Assembly: GCA_028274465.1 (NCBI GenBank)
Contig: CM051458.1
Location: forward strand, 15,515,566-15,579,565
Origin: Plantago ovata
Taxonomy: Eukaryota > Streptophyta > Magnoliopsida > Lamiales > Plantaginaceae
Reading direction: 5' to 3'
Length of the DNA stretch: 64,000 bases
Position 1 is the stretch's first letter; every line of letters starts with the position of its first letter. The notes beneath the pieces are model-generated. The model saw only the letters and a list, made by a program, of their open reading frames with translations, had not been told where the DNA came from and did no database searches. Shown piece by piece: positions 33,015 to 43,568 of this stretch. The position numbers and the translations under genes are program-made.

Positions 33015-33743
33015 TGTCACTACAAGAAAACAGCCTTTTAGCGACGGATGGATAGAAACGGATACCATCCGTCGCTATTTAGTGATGGATCGCTACTGCT
33101 AGCGACGGATAAGGACGAACTGCGCTCTATGCTCAGTTCGTGTCCAGAAAGATCGAGTTCGTGTTCTAATTAACGACGGATTAATATATCCGTCGCTATG
33201 TGGGCGACGAATAATGTGATCCGTCGCTAAATCTGTTGACCAGGCGTTTTATTAGTTAAAAGAAAATTGAAAAAAATAAATAAAAAATATCACTTAGCGA
33301 CGGATTACGTTATTCGTCGCTAAGTCCTCATATACAGACGAGCGACCTTCCTTTTTCCCATTTCTGCTCTTCTCTCTTTCTCTCTTTTCCTCTCGTTTTT
33401 CTTCTTCGACTTCATCAATCCATCTCCAAACTCATCCAATTCATTCAAATTTGAGCTCAAATCAAACCCTATCCTATAAGGAGTTCGAATTCCTAATTAA
33501 TTTGGAGGTTTTTCGTCAATTTGAAAGGTAATTAACAAAAACCCTAAATTTTGGAATTTTTTGATTGTAATTTTGATTTTCGATTTTGATTTTGATTTTG
33601 ATTTTGATTGAATTTGTTGTATGTTTATTGGAGGCTAGGTACAATTAGCAAGACACCCCCACCTTCACCGCCACCGCACCGCCAGACCAATTTGAAAGGT
33701 TAGTTTCCCTATACTTTTAATTTCAGTTTATTAATTTTGATTT

Positions 33744-33941
33744 ACTGTATGTTAATTTTTATTTAGGGTTTAGGGTTTCTTGACTTTTAATTTTTATTTA
33801 GGGTTTAGGGTAGTTCGAATCCCTAATTAGGTTTCTGGAAACTGTATGTTAATTTTTATTTAGGGTTTAGAGTTTCTTGACTTTTAATTATTATTTAGGG
33901 TTTAGCTAGGGTAGTTCGAATCCCTAATTAGGTTTCTGGAA
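33744..33941. repeat. 97-101-bp tandem duplication in the outer CACTA
   Basis: Two units (33744-33840 and 33841-33941) start ACTGTATGTTAATTTTTATT and end TTAGGTTTCTGGAA. Each carries TTTAGGGTTTAGGG words in a region that looks like an intron or leader of the TNPA-like gene. Confidence 0.85.
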
Positions 33942-34146
33942 ATGAAATGCTTACTGCTTATTGTAACTCAGTTCTTAATTTAACTCAATTCTGGAAATGC
34001 TTAATAATTAATTCAATAAGCAAAAAGAAAAAAACATGATTAACTAACTGAGAAAGATAGAAAATATAAAAAGTCAGAATTTTTATTAATAATATGGATT
34101 ACATATAAAAGTTTCATCCATCAATAGGTAATTCTAGTCACTGATC

Positions 34147-34395
34147 ATCCCCTCGTCCTCGTCCTCATGTAGGAGCGACCAGTCGATGACATCTTTTGGC
34201 TCCAAAAGTTGTTGTTGACATATCTTGCAAAATACTCCTTGGTATTCGAAGTGTTCAACCTCCTTGTGCTCACAAGGGGGAGGAGTAGGAGATTTGGGGG
34301 GAGATGGAGGAAATGCCTCTTGGAGAGCTTACTTCATTTCAGCCAATATTTCGGGATCAACTTGTGGTGGGGGAGAATGTGGGGGTGTTTATTCA
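34147..34395 (-). pseudogene. Unassigned antisense coding-like fragment in the outer CACTA
   Basis: The minus strand reads as a frame with one in-frame stop: TPPHSPPPQVDPEILAEMK, stop, then ALQEAFPPSPPKSPTPP and CEHKEVEHFEYQGVFCKICQQQ. It ends in an acidic DEDEGMISD. The C..H...C..C spacing suggests a small metal-binding segment. It is opposite in direction to the TNPA-like exons and may be a captured gene piece or a relic of the element's own coding region. I do not recognise it. Confidence 0.35.
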
Positions 34396-34529
34396 AACCT
34401 GAATTTGTTAGGGTTTCTTCAAATCTTGTATTTGTCTAAACACATCTTGTATTTGTCTAAACACATTAAGAGTTTGTATTTTAGTATTTTGTATTTGAGT
34501 GTGATGATGCTATATGTATATTAGTTTCC

Positions 34530-34826
34530 ATGGATCAAGCACAACAATCGGGCGGCCCTCGACGGATCAATGGGCTTCCAGTATTGTCCACCAACGGATC
34601 TAAGTAAGTTCTTAATAAATTGGTATTTAATTGTTCTTGTATATATAGTTGTCGATACTCCAACTTTTAATCTTTCAAAATGTGTGACAGGTTTCAACCT
34701 ACTATAGCTTCTAGAAGGATTTCAATGCTAATGAAAAAGGAGTTCTTTACGCCTCCTGGGAGTGGCGGAGAAAGGTGGGCTACGGTTCATCGACCCGTGA
34801 AGGAGCACTTGTGGGAAGAATTTCAG
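34530..34826 (+). pseudogene. TNPA-like gene of the outer CACTA, exons 1-2
   Basis: Exon 1 (34530-34603) starts MDQAQQSGGPRRINGLPVLS and ends at a GTAAGT donor. Exon 2 (34691-34826), after a TGACAG acceptor, encodes FQPTIASRRISMLMKKEFF and VHRPVKEHLWEEFQ. It aligns with exons 1-2 of the inner element's gene (NGRPVLYPNGEKLYG, IPDQIKGELFEELR), with introns at the same places and phases. A third-exon start (KYYYVPPAT) follows at 42730-42756 on the far side of the inner CACTA. The rest of the gene is missing. Family: Transposase_24 (Ptta/En/Spm). Confidence 0.75.
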
Positions 34827-34898
34827 GTACTTTACTATCTTCACTTGAATATTTCTATATTGGATTCTTGGGGCATTGCCTTAATTATATACGTGTAC

Positions 34899-35260
34899 CA
34901 CTACAAGAAAACAGCATTTTAGCAACCACATTTAGCAACCGATCGATCGGTTGCTAAAATTAGCGACCGATCGGTCTTTTAGCGACGGATGGGTTAATTC
35001 GCCCTTAGAGCGGCTGAACCTTTAGCGACGGATGGAGTTATCCGTCGCTATTTAGCGACGGATAACACCATCCGTCGCTAAAATTCCAAAGGTTTTTTGT
35101 TATTTTTTTTGCCGGTCAATGATTTAGCGACGGATGACTCCATCCGTCGCTAAACTATATTTTAAAAAAAATAATAATAATATAGCAACGGATGGTTATC
35201 AGTCGCTAATATAGCGACCGATCGCTATATCATCGACGGATGGTTATCCGTCGCTAACAT
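34899..35260. repeat. Left subterminal repeat array of the inner CACTA
   Basis: About a dozen 9-bp motifs GCGACGGAT or ATCCGTCGC, often as inverted pairs (AGCGACGGAT...ATCCGTCGCT), mixed with AGCGACCGATCG variants. In En/Spm such repeats bind TNPA. The matching right array is at 42165-42540; the outer element's arrays lie at 33050-33325 and 43185-43550. Confidence 0.85.
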
Positions 35261-35714
35261 CTTCATCTTCCAGCAGAACATTTCTCCTCTCTTCTCTCTT
35301 CTTCTCCATTTTACTCACTTCTTCTCTCCAATTCCAATTTTCCCTTATACTCCATCATTTCTTCCAATCTTGGTGTCAAATCGAAGCCAATTCAACAAGG
35401 AACGTAGTGAGACATTCAATTTGAAGTGGGTTGTTCTATTTATTCCGCAATTAAAGGTACTAATATCGAAACCTAACTTTTGTAAATTTGGTATTTTTTC
35501 AATTTTGAAGTGTTTTATGGTTTATTAGCTAGTTTTGATGTTAGTATTGTTCAATTGGGATGTTTTGGGATGTAGTGGGTTCGATTATGTTTGAGATTTG
35601 AATTGGGTTTGATTATCTTTAGGATTTCAATCGGGTTCGATTATGTTTGGGATTATCTACGTATTTAGTTTTGTTCAATTAGTGTAGTTTGTTTGGGATA
35701 TACTAATTAGATTT

Positions 35715-36045
35715 GAAAATTGCATAAGTATAATTATAATGGAAATATGAGTAATTATAGTGTATTGTAATTAGTTATTATAATGGAAATTGTATAAATA
35801 TAATGAAAATATAGATAAATATAGGTAATTATAGTGTATTGCAAGTTTTTATTATAATGAAAATTCCATAAGTATAATGGAAATATATAGATAAATATAG
35901 GTAATTATAGTGTATTGGTAGTTGTTACTATAATGCAAATTGCATAATTATAATGAAAAATATATGTAATTATAGTGTATTGTAAGTAGTTATTATAATG
36001 AAAATTGTACAAGTATAATGGAAATATAGATAACTATAGGTAATT
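35715..36045. repeat. AT-rich tandem repeat, unit about 65-76 bp, 4-5 copies
   Basis: The word GTAATTATAGTGTATTG recurs at 35751, 35825, 35901 and 35966, each followed by a related TATTATAATGAAAATTG...ATATAGATAAATATAG stretch. It lies between the left subterminal array and the transposase gene of the inner CACTA, in what is probably a leader intron. Confidence 0.8.
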
Positions 36046-36252
36046 ATTGTTTAAAAAAATTGTAAGTATGAAGGAATAACTCATTGATAAATTAAAGTTA
36101 GAAGATAATATGAGTATTTTTATTTCTAATGTAGAAATATTGGGAGTATATATAATGCAATTTAAAAAATTGATAATTAAAATGAGTACTTGGTGAAAAA
36201 CAACGTTAGCCGCAATGTACTAAACTTCCATTGGCCAGGTTAGCATTCAATT

Positions 36253-39200
36253 ATGAATCCCGATCGTACTTGGATGTACAGTAGGATTGCAGATGGAATA
36301 CTTTTGCCTACGTTTGTACAAGGGGTCAATGCATTTGTCGAATTTGCATTGTCAAAACCCGAGTGTTTGAGTACTGGGATGATGAAGTGTCCTTGCAACC
36401 ATAAGAAATGTAGGAACCGTCAGTACTTACCTCTACGGTGGTTGTAGACCATTTGAAGCGTAATGATTTGTCCCTAAATATGAGGTGTGGAATCATCATG
36501 GTGAGGCAGTTCGTTTGTTGGGGGACTATTCCATGTTGTCGGGGAAGCGTAGGAAAAGGCAGGAGAGTAGTGCTACACCAGGTGCCTGTACTCATGATGA
36601 TGCCACAGGGGACCGGATGGAAGAGATGGTCCATAACGCTGCGGGTCAAGAATTCACGGAGGGTGTTGTTAATGAGGAGCCTCCGAATGCTGAGTCACAA
36701 CAGTTCTTTGACTTGTTGGAAGCGTCCAAGATGCCACTCTACCCGGGGTGCAGGATGAATGAATTGTCCTGCTTGTCTAGAATTATGAGCAACAAGGAGG
36801 GTGGTGGGAATTCAGAAAACAGCTGCAACGATTGGTTGAGTTTGATCACGGATATTGCGCCTGAAGGAAGCCTAGTTCCAACAAACTATTACCAAGCGCA
36901 GAAGAAGATGAAGGCGATGGGATTGCCTATGGAGAAAATAGATTGCTGCCCGGGTATGTGTATGATCTATTGGGGGGAGGATGAAGGTTTGTTGAAATGT
37001 AACATTGTGGGAAGGATCGGTATAGTCGTTACAAGGAGGGCGCTGCAATGAAACGACAGAAGAAGAATCTCTTCCACAAGAAAATGTGGTACTTCCCTAT
37101 AGGTCCTCGTCTGAAGAGGTTGTATGCATCAGATGCATGTGCAGATAAGATGCGTTGGCACAAGGAGAGAGTAGTCGCGGATGACCAAGAGGGTAAGATG
37201 GGTCACCCATCAGACTCGCCGGCATGGAAAGAGTTTGATGTGAAATATCCACAGTTTGCAGCCCAGTCTAGAAATGTAAGATTGGGACTTAGTACTGATG
37301 GTTTCAACCCGTTTGGGAGTGAACGGAAGTATTCGTGCTGGCCAGTGATGCTTACACCTTACAACTTGCCTCCGGGTGACTGTTTGAAAGAACCATTCAT
37401 GTTCTTGACCGTGCTGGTGCCAGGGCCGGATGATCCAGGACAAAAGATAGATGTCTTCTTGCAGCCACTGATCAAGGAGCTTATAGAGTTGTGGGAGGAT
37501 GGTATCCCGACATACGATGTCTCAACAAAGACGAACTTTACCTTGAGAGCAGCACTACTCTGGACCATCAGTGATTTCCCTGCGTACTCCATGTTGTCTG
37601 GAAGGAAAACATCCGGATACAAGGCATGTCCACATTGTCTGGATGATGTTGATTCACACTATCTGCCGAAGAGTCGAAAGGAATCTTGGTTTGATCGTCA
37701 TCGCAGGTTTCTAGACGATGAACACCCGTTCAGAAAGAACAAGACTCAGTTTCTTAAGAACAAAGTGGTGTTGAAGAAGGCCCTAAAGAATTAACAAGTG
37801 CACAACAATTTGCTATTATAGAACGCTTGGGGTACAAGAAAGTAACTGAGGTTGGGTGGGAACAGCATAACGAGAATATCAAAAGTGAGTATGGATGGAA
37901 AAAGAGATGCATCCTATGGGATTTGCCTTATTGGAGTAGTCTTCGCATACGTCATATCTTGGATGTCATGCATATTGAGAAGAACGTATTTGAGAACTGC
38001 TTCAACACCATTTGTGAAATTCCCAACAAAACAAAGGATACGGTTAGGTCCAGGGAAGAGTTGGATATTCTATGCAGGAGGCCCGGACTGTCAAACAAGA
38101 ATGCTGATGGCAAGTGGCCGAAGGCTAAATACACTTTGTCCAAAGAGGCTAGAGCGGAACTTTTTGATTGGGTGAAGTTGTTGAAGTTCCCCGACAATTA
38201 TGCTTCTAAATTTGCTCGGTGTGTGGACACGAGTAAGACAAAGATGTATGGGATGAAGAGCCACGATTGTCATGTGTTCATGGAGAGGCTCATCCCGATT
38301 GCATTTCGCCAGCTCTTAGATAGATCGGTATGGAGTGCCTTGACCGAGTTGAGCTTGTTCTTCAAGAATCTATGCACAGGGGTTGTTGAGGTTGAAGTGT
38401 TGAAGACGATGAAGGCTAACATACCGGTGATTCTGTGCAAGCTCGAGCGTATCTTTCCACCTAGCTTCTTTGATTCCATGGAACACTTGCCCATTCACCT
38501 ACCAGATGAGGCGTTGCTAGCCGGACCTGTTCAGTATCGTTGGATGTATCCCTTTGAGAGGTAAATATTTTAGTATCATATTTACAAACATATATGACAC
38601 ATAATTGTATAGTATATCTAATTATGACAGACATATTATAACAGATACTTAGGCAAGCTGAAGCATTATGTGAAGAACAAAGCTCAGCCTGAGGGTTCGA
38701 TTGCCAATGCATACATTCGAGCAGAGACTGCAACTTTTTGCTCCTATTTCTTTGACACTGGGGTCCCTACGAAGACATCTAGGCTGGCTAGAAATGCCGA
38801 CACATTTCAAGTGCAAGAGGACCATAAAGTTTCTCTATCAATCTTTAAGGTTTCGGGGAGGGCGTATGGTGAAGAAAAGTGGCATATTTGACGGATAAAG
38901 AGTACAATGCTGCACATTCGTATGTCCTTCAGAATTGTGCTGAGCTCAACCCATTCCATCTCAAGTTTACTAGGTTAGTTGCCTTCTTACGTTTTACGAT
39001 TGAATTAAAATCTTATTTTAGAGAAAATGGTAGTATTAAACCAAATATACGCATCATGTGCAGTTTCTTCAGCGCCCGTTGTGTAGAGAAAAATCCTATA
39101 GTGGCGGATGACACAATTGAGGACATGCTTAGGGAGGCCCTAGTCTCCGAATTTCCAACATGGTTCAAAGAGCATGTACAGAACCCGGCCAACAAAATAA

Positions 39201-39798
39201 CATGTCCTTACTTAAGAGCACTAGCAAGTGGACCTGGGAGAAGATACTCCTCCTTCCCATCTTACATTGTAAATGGACTTAGGTTCAACAGTAGTGAGTG
39301 TGGATCGACAGATGCTACAGTTAATGGTGGGGTTCGTGTCTTGGGGAAAGACATAGGTGATGGTGTCTACGATTACTATGGGAAGCTTAGGCGTATTATT
39401 CGCCTTGAATATCCCGGAGTACCTTTGAAAAGAACAATGTTGTTTGATGTTGATTGGTATGATCCCACTGATGTAGGCACCAGGAGGCTTGAGGAGTATG
39501 ATATGGTGGAGATAAACTATAAGAAGAAGTACAAAGTGTACGAACCATTTATCTTGGCAAGTCAAGCACTTCAAGCTGTATTCTTCAGTATCCTACCTTG
39601 AAAAAGGATAAGGGCGATTGGTTAGCTGCTGTACCTATAAATGCTCGATCCAAAGTTGAGTATGTGGAGAAGGACGAGTCAATTAACAACTCGTACCAAG
39701 AAGAAGATGTCGATGGTCAGGCTAGAAAACCTGTACAGGCTACAGTAGAAGTTATTCAGCTGCATGGTGATGTTTTCATTGACTTACAACCAGAGTAG
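36253..39798 (+). pseudogene. TNPD-like CACTA transposase gene (Transposase_21), decayed
   Basis: Domains in order are: a transposase-associated domain from the ATG at 36253 (MNPDRTWMYSR, MKCPCNHKKCRN); Transposase_21 (about 36770-37760: SNDW-type region CNDWLSLITDIAPEGSLVP, MWYFPIGPRLKRLYAS, LGLSTDGFNPFG, PHCLDDVDSHYLPKSR); HILDVMHIEKNVFEN near 37960; a DUF4218 region (HDCHVFMERLIPIAFR, FFDSMEHLPIHLPDEA); and a DUF4216 region near 39360-39560 (DVDWYDPTDVG). Introns are visible at about 38563-38644 and 38972-39062. Frameshifts near 36430, 36480, 37005 and 37790 (with a TAA) break the frame, so the protein would not be made whole. In En/Spm this protein cuts and joins the transposon ends. Confidence 0.9.
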
Positions 39799-39918
39799 AT
39801 TATAGAGGGTACGTGAATTAGTACTAGGTAGTTAGATTAGACTTAGATTAGACTTATCTATCAGGCATATAATAAAAAAATGTACATTACTTTTTTTGGT
39901 CAGGTTTAGCATTCAAAT

Positions 39919-40059
39919 ATGTCAGAACGTACACTGAGGATTCCCTTATTTGAGGTTTGGAAAGCCAACTGGCTTTTGGGAGTTCCGCCCAAAGAGTGGA
40001 TGCCGAGTGCCCTTCATGATGTTTGGGAGTCCTACTGGCGTGACCACCCGAATGTCTAG
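39919..40059 (+). CDS. Small ORF upstream of the TNPA-like gene (46 aa)
   Basis: ATG at 39919 opens MSERTLRIPLFEVWKANW, with the end WESYWRDHPNV and stop at 40059. It lies between the transposase gene and the TNPA-like ATG and could be an upstream ORF in that gene's leader. The tail faintly resembles DAIWEAWKVYWTDARV in exon 3 of the TNPA-like gene, which suggests an old partial duplication. It may also be non-coding. Confidence 0.35.
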   Translation: MSERTLRIPLFEVWKANWLLGVPPKEWMPSALHDVWESYWRDHPNV

Positions 40060-40139
40060 TGTCGTTCCTTGCTATATCTCTGATTGTACATGTTTTATAT
40101 TCAATTGTGTATGTACTAACACGGATCTTTGTATTGCAG

Positions 40140-41910
40140 ATGCCACGACCCAGGAGGCCACGATACATGACCCCGCAGTCCCAGAGCGATTATACCGACG
40201 GAGAGGACACCGATCAGGGCTCCCCTACTGTTTTAGGGACTCCACCTGGGTCGAGCAGGGGATCGACTCCTCATTCCTCCCTCCACGACCCGTGGGCCCA
40301 CGTTCCAGACGACGGTTGTCCCTTTCAAAGGCCGGAAGATGGTCTTATGTGGAATGGTCGCCCTGTCCTTTACCCCAATGGAGAGAAGTAAGTATTAGGC
40401 ATTAACTGATTTACGAACTTTTAATATATATATACCGAACTAACCTTGTCACTATTGACTTACCTGTTCTTCACAGGTTGTATGGGGAGCACGCTGCTAA
40501 AGTACTCAGTTCGATAATACGGAACAGAATGGTCCCACCGCAAGAGGGTGGCAGCCAGTGGCATTGCATCCCGGACCAAATTAAGGGAGAGCTCTTCGAG
40601 GAGCTGAGGGTGAGTTAATATATGCATGTTTAAATACCATGTTTTTACATTCCGTTCGACCGCTATGCATGCGAGGGTAGGCGGCGCCCTCTTATATGCC
40701 GGACCGCATATTTATGTATGGGTAGGCGGCACCCATTATATGCTTGACCGCGTTTAGAACTAGAATGGATAGGCGGCATCCATTACGTGTAGACCGTTCA
40801 TGCATGATGGGTAGGCGGCGTCCTTATTTGTTTGTAGATGACTGTTAACAACTTGTTATATATTTGATACATGTTAGCTCCCCTTGTTATACTTGAATGT
40901 TTTTTAAGTATTCACCAACGTATGTGTTTCGATGTTTATTTGTAATTGTGTAGAAAGAATTCTTCCTTCCGAAAGCATTGCTGATGGATCTCTGGTGGAG
41001 CTTCAACTCTCACGGTAGTTCCCTTTACAAGTGCATGGTTCATAGCCTGAAGAAAATGTGGAAAGAAAACCGTCCACGTACCGGTGATTGGCCCGGAGAT
41101 GCAATTTGGGAGGCGTGGAAGGTGTATTGGACTGACGCGAGAGTCCAGGCGCAGGCTGACCAGAACACTGAGAACCGGAAGAAGCAGCCGAATGATGGGA
41201 GCCGTACCCTGGTGACACACCGTTTTGGCTCTGAGTCGATCGCTACAGCACATGTGAGGCAGAAGGTAAGTATATTAACTTTGTGAATTCATCATTCTTA
41301 TACTTGTTATTTACTTGCATTTCGAACTTTCAAACTAAGTATATGATGCTTTCATGTGTCATTCAGTTGAAGGATAAGGAGAGTCTCCTATTCACCCTGT
41401 TCTCGAGATCTCAGAAGGCCAAGAACGGACAGTGGTTGTGTGACGAGGCCACAACAATTGCGGTAAGTATCAACAATACATGTGTTTATTAAATACTGAT
41501 GATTTCATAACTAATTAACAACATAACTAACACCTTATACTCTTGATTTATAATTTCAGACGGCCTACGAGGACAGGATTCGTGATCAGGATCTCACTGT
41601 TGAGGAAATGAATGCCATTTTCCTCGAGGTGAATCCTCCAGACGAGAAGGGCCGTCGCTTGGGACTTGGGAGTGCAACAGCCGTCCCTGAATTGGACTCG
41701 AGGCCGACTCGTCGTTCCCGTGCCAGTACATCTTCATCATCTTCAGCAGCAGCTTCCGCTCGAGAGCAGGCCCTCTTACTTCAGTTGCAGGAGAGGGATG
41801 AGGAGATGAAGAGGTTAGCTGAGGAGCAGGCTGCGCAGAAGACACAATTTGTTACTATGTTTGCTGAGCTGTATGCGAAGCTGGGGATGCCTCCACCTCC
41901 CTTTCCATGA
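40140..41910 (+). CDS. TNPA-like protein (Transposase_24, Ptta/En/Spm), five exons, intact
   Basis: Exons at 40140-40387, 40477-40609, 40954-41265, 41367-41462 and 41560-41910 join with consistent phase into 379 codons plus stop. All introns are GT-AG. The ATG follows a TTGCAG acceptor, so a leader intron is likely. The N-terminus is basic/Pro/Ser-rich (MPRPRRPRYMTPQ), the middle carries the family core (KEFFLPKALLMDLWWSF, WKENRPRTGDWP, IWEAWKVYWTDARVQ, HRFGSESIA), and the C-terminus is a Ser-rich linker and a coiled coil (LLLQLQERDEEMKRLAEEQ). In En/Spm the TNPA protein binds the subterminal repeats and brings the ends together; here this is inferred from family and context. The protein looks whole while its partner transposase is broken. 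Confidence 0.88.
40673..40825 (+). repeat. Four tandem hairpins with loop TAGGCGGC in a TNPA-like intron
   Basis: Units at 40673-40691 (GAGGG/CCCTC), 40718-40736 (ATGGG/CCCAT), 40765-40783 (ATGGA/TCCAT) and 40807-40825 (ATGGG with a weaker partner). Each closes a nine-base loop TAGGCGGCR, and the spacers carry GACCG. The stem bases differ between units 1, 2 and 3, yet both arms change together so pairing is kept. They lie in intron 2 (40610-40953) of the TNPA-like gene. Confidence 0.8.
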
Positions 41911-42554
41911 TACCCCTATCCTTTTCGACTTTATTTACTATTTTCTACATGAATACTGTGTACACTATGATATTATTTTGGATTAGTATTGTGTACGTAT
42001 GATTATTATTATATGTATGGAGGGTTTTGGTACATTTATTATGATTTTTTTGGATTATTTTTTGGTTTATTTGGTCTATAGAATTTCTGTAACATGTTGC
42101 TTAATTAAACAGGTTGCATTTGATTTTGAGTCTCATTATTATATCTAAAAAAAAAAAAAAAAAAAAAGTTTAGCAACCGATGACCTCATCCGTCGCTATA
42201 CAACGACGGATAAGGCTTATCCGTCGCTAAAAGCCCCGGACTTTTAGCGACGGATAAGGCTTATCCGTCGCTGTATATAGCGACGGATGAGGTCATCGGT
42301 TGCTAAAAGTCCGGTGACTTTAGCGACGGATAAGTCATCGGTTGCTAAAAGTCAACCTCATTTTCCGTCGCTAATCCGTCGCAAATTCGCTACGGATTAT
42401 TCATCGGTCGCTAATTCGCTAGCGACGATGATTTTAGCGACGACGCTTTTATCCGTCGCTAAAAACACCGATCGGTCGCTAGCTTATTTAGCAACCGATC
42501 GGGGAGATTTAGCGACGGATTGTTCCGTCGCTAAACTCCACGTTTCTTGTAGTG

Positions 42555-43565
42555 TACGTACATTATTTGTTTATCTATTCTTGGGGCATTGCCTATAGTA
42601 TCTATTCTTGGGGCATTGCCTATAGTATCTATTCTTGGGGCATTGCCTTTACTGTACATATGTGTACGCACATTATTTGTTCTTGTGGGGCACTGATGTG
42701 GGATTTTTTGTGGGATTGTTGTGTTGCAGAAATACTACTATGTCCCTCCTGCCACTGTATGTGTTTGGGTGATATGTTAGTCACCATGTGTTAGTGAATT
42801 TAGGCCTATGTGAGTTGTATGTTGATTCAGGTTCAATCTTTTAACTTTCTCCTTTTCATTTTGTTTTTACAAGCATGTTCGTGTAGATTGGGATCCTTTG
42901 GACTTGGACTTGGACTTGTTACTTTGCAATGTTGGATTATTAGAGTTAGCAATTGCATGCATTGTAACTAGTTTAGAATCTTAGACACCTTATATACATT
43001 CGTGTGCAATGAACTTCCAACATTTGTCTATTTATATTAATGATTTTTCACCATTTTGAGTTTACTGTATGACTCGTTTCAATGAGGATTATGGACAATT
43101 GATGTATATACTGTATGTACAGGTTTTGGTATTATAAATTGGCTGTCAAAATAGGAAAAAAAAATTTTTTTTACCCTCCAGATTTAGCGACGGATGATGT
43201 TATCCGTATCTATATATAGCGACGGATTATGTTATCCGTCTCTATATATAGAGACGGATGAAATTATCCGTCGCTAAAGAGCTTGAACCACATATAGACA
43301 CCTGTCACTCCGTCTAGCGACGGATAAGTTTATCCGTCGCTATATATGGAGACGGATAAGTATTCCGTCCCAACTTTGGTCAACGATGAAGTTTGCGACG
43401 GATCGTTTAATCCGTCGCTGTTTTCAGCGACGGATTATATTATCCGTCGCTTATTTCATTAGCGACGCCACTTTTCGCGACGTCCTATTTAGCGACGGAG
43501 TCTCCGTCGTTAATGCCTGTTAGCGACGGATCGGTCCGTCGCTAAATCCGGTTTTTCTTGTAGTG
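42555..43565 (+). other. Right part of the outer CACTA
   Basis: After TAC the outer element resumes with three direct repeats of TCTATTCTTGGGGCATTGCC (42575-42650), related to the left junction (34862-34881). Then comes the TTGCAG acceptor and a nine-codon exon start KYYYVPPAT (42730-42756) matching KEFFLPKAL of the inner gene. The rest is non-coding, up to the subterminal GCGACGGAT array at 43185-43550. Confidence 0.75.
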
Positions 43566-43568
43566 TGT

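Larger units (their letters stand above)
34899..42554 (+). mobile_element. Inner CACTA (En/Spm) transposon, near-complete, TSD TAC
   Basis: The left end CACTACAAGAAAACAGC begins at 34899; the right end is inverted and finishes at 42554. TAC stands on both sides (34896-34898 and 42555-42557). Subterminal regions (34920-35260 and 42165-42540) hold many direct and inverted GCGACGGAT motifs plus a second type, GCGACCGATCGG/GCAACCGATCGG. Two genes on the plus strand follow the usual En/Spm order: TNPD-like transposase (36253-39798) and TNPA-like protein (40140-41910). It is 7656 bp and inserted in intron 2 of the outer element's TNPA-like gene. Confidence 0.95.
33018..43565 (+). mobile_element. 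Outer CACTA (En/Spm) transposon, defective, TSD TGT
   Basis: Both ends read CACTACAAGAAAA, the right one inverted (43553-43565). The 3-bp target duplication TGT stands at 33015-33017 and 43566-43568. Many GCGACGGAT/ATCCGTCGC motifs fill the subterminal regions (about 33050-33325 and 43185-43550). Without the inner CACTA it is only about 2.9 kb and keeps just the first exons of a TNPA-like gene, so it is a non-autonomous deletion derivative. It also holds a 97-bp tandem repeat at 33744-33941. Confidence 0.95.

Noticed and set aside
33744-33941. TTTAGGGTTTAGGG words as an interstitial telomere
   Set aside because: Only one or two units in a row, inside a 97-bp tandem repeat of a CACTA leader; no telomeric array.
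35281-35345. CT-rich stretch as a promoter signal
   Set aside because: TC-rich leaders are common upstream of the CACTA transposase gene; no defined motif could be supported beyond composition.
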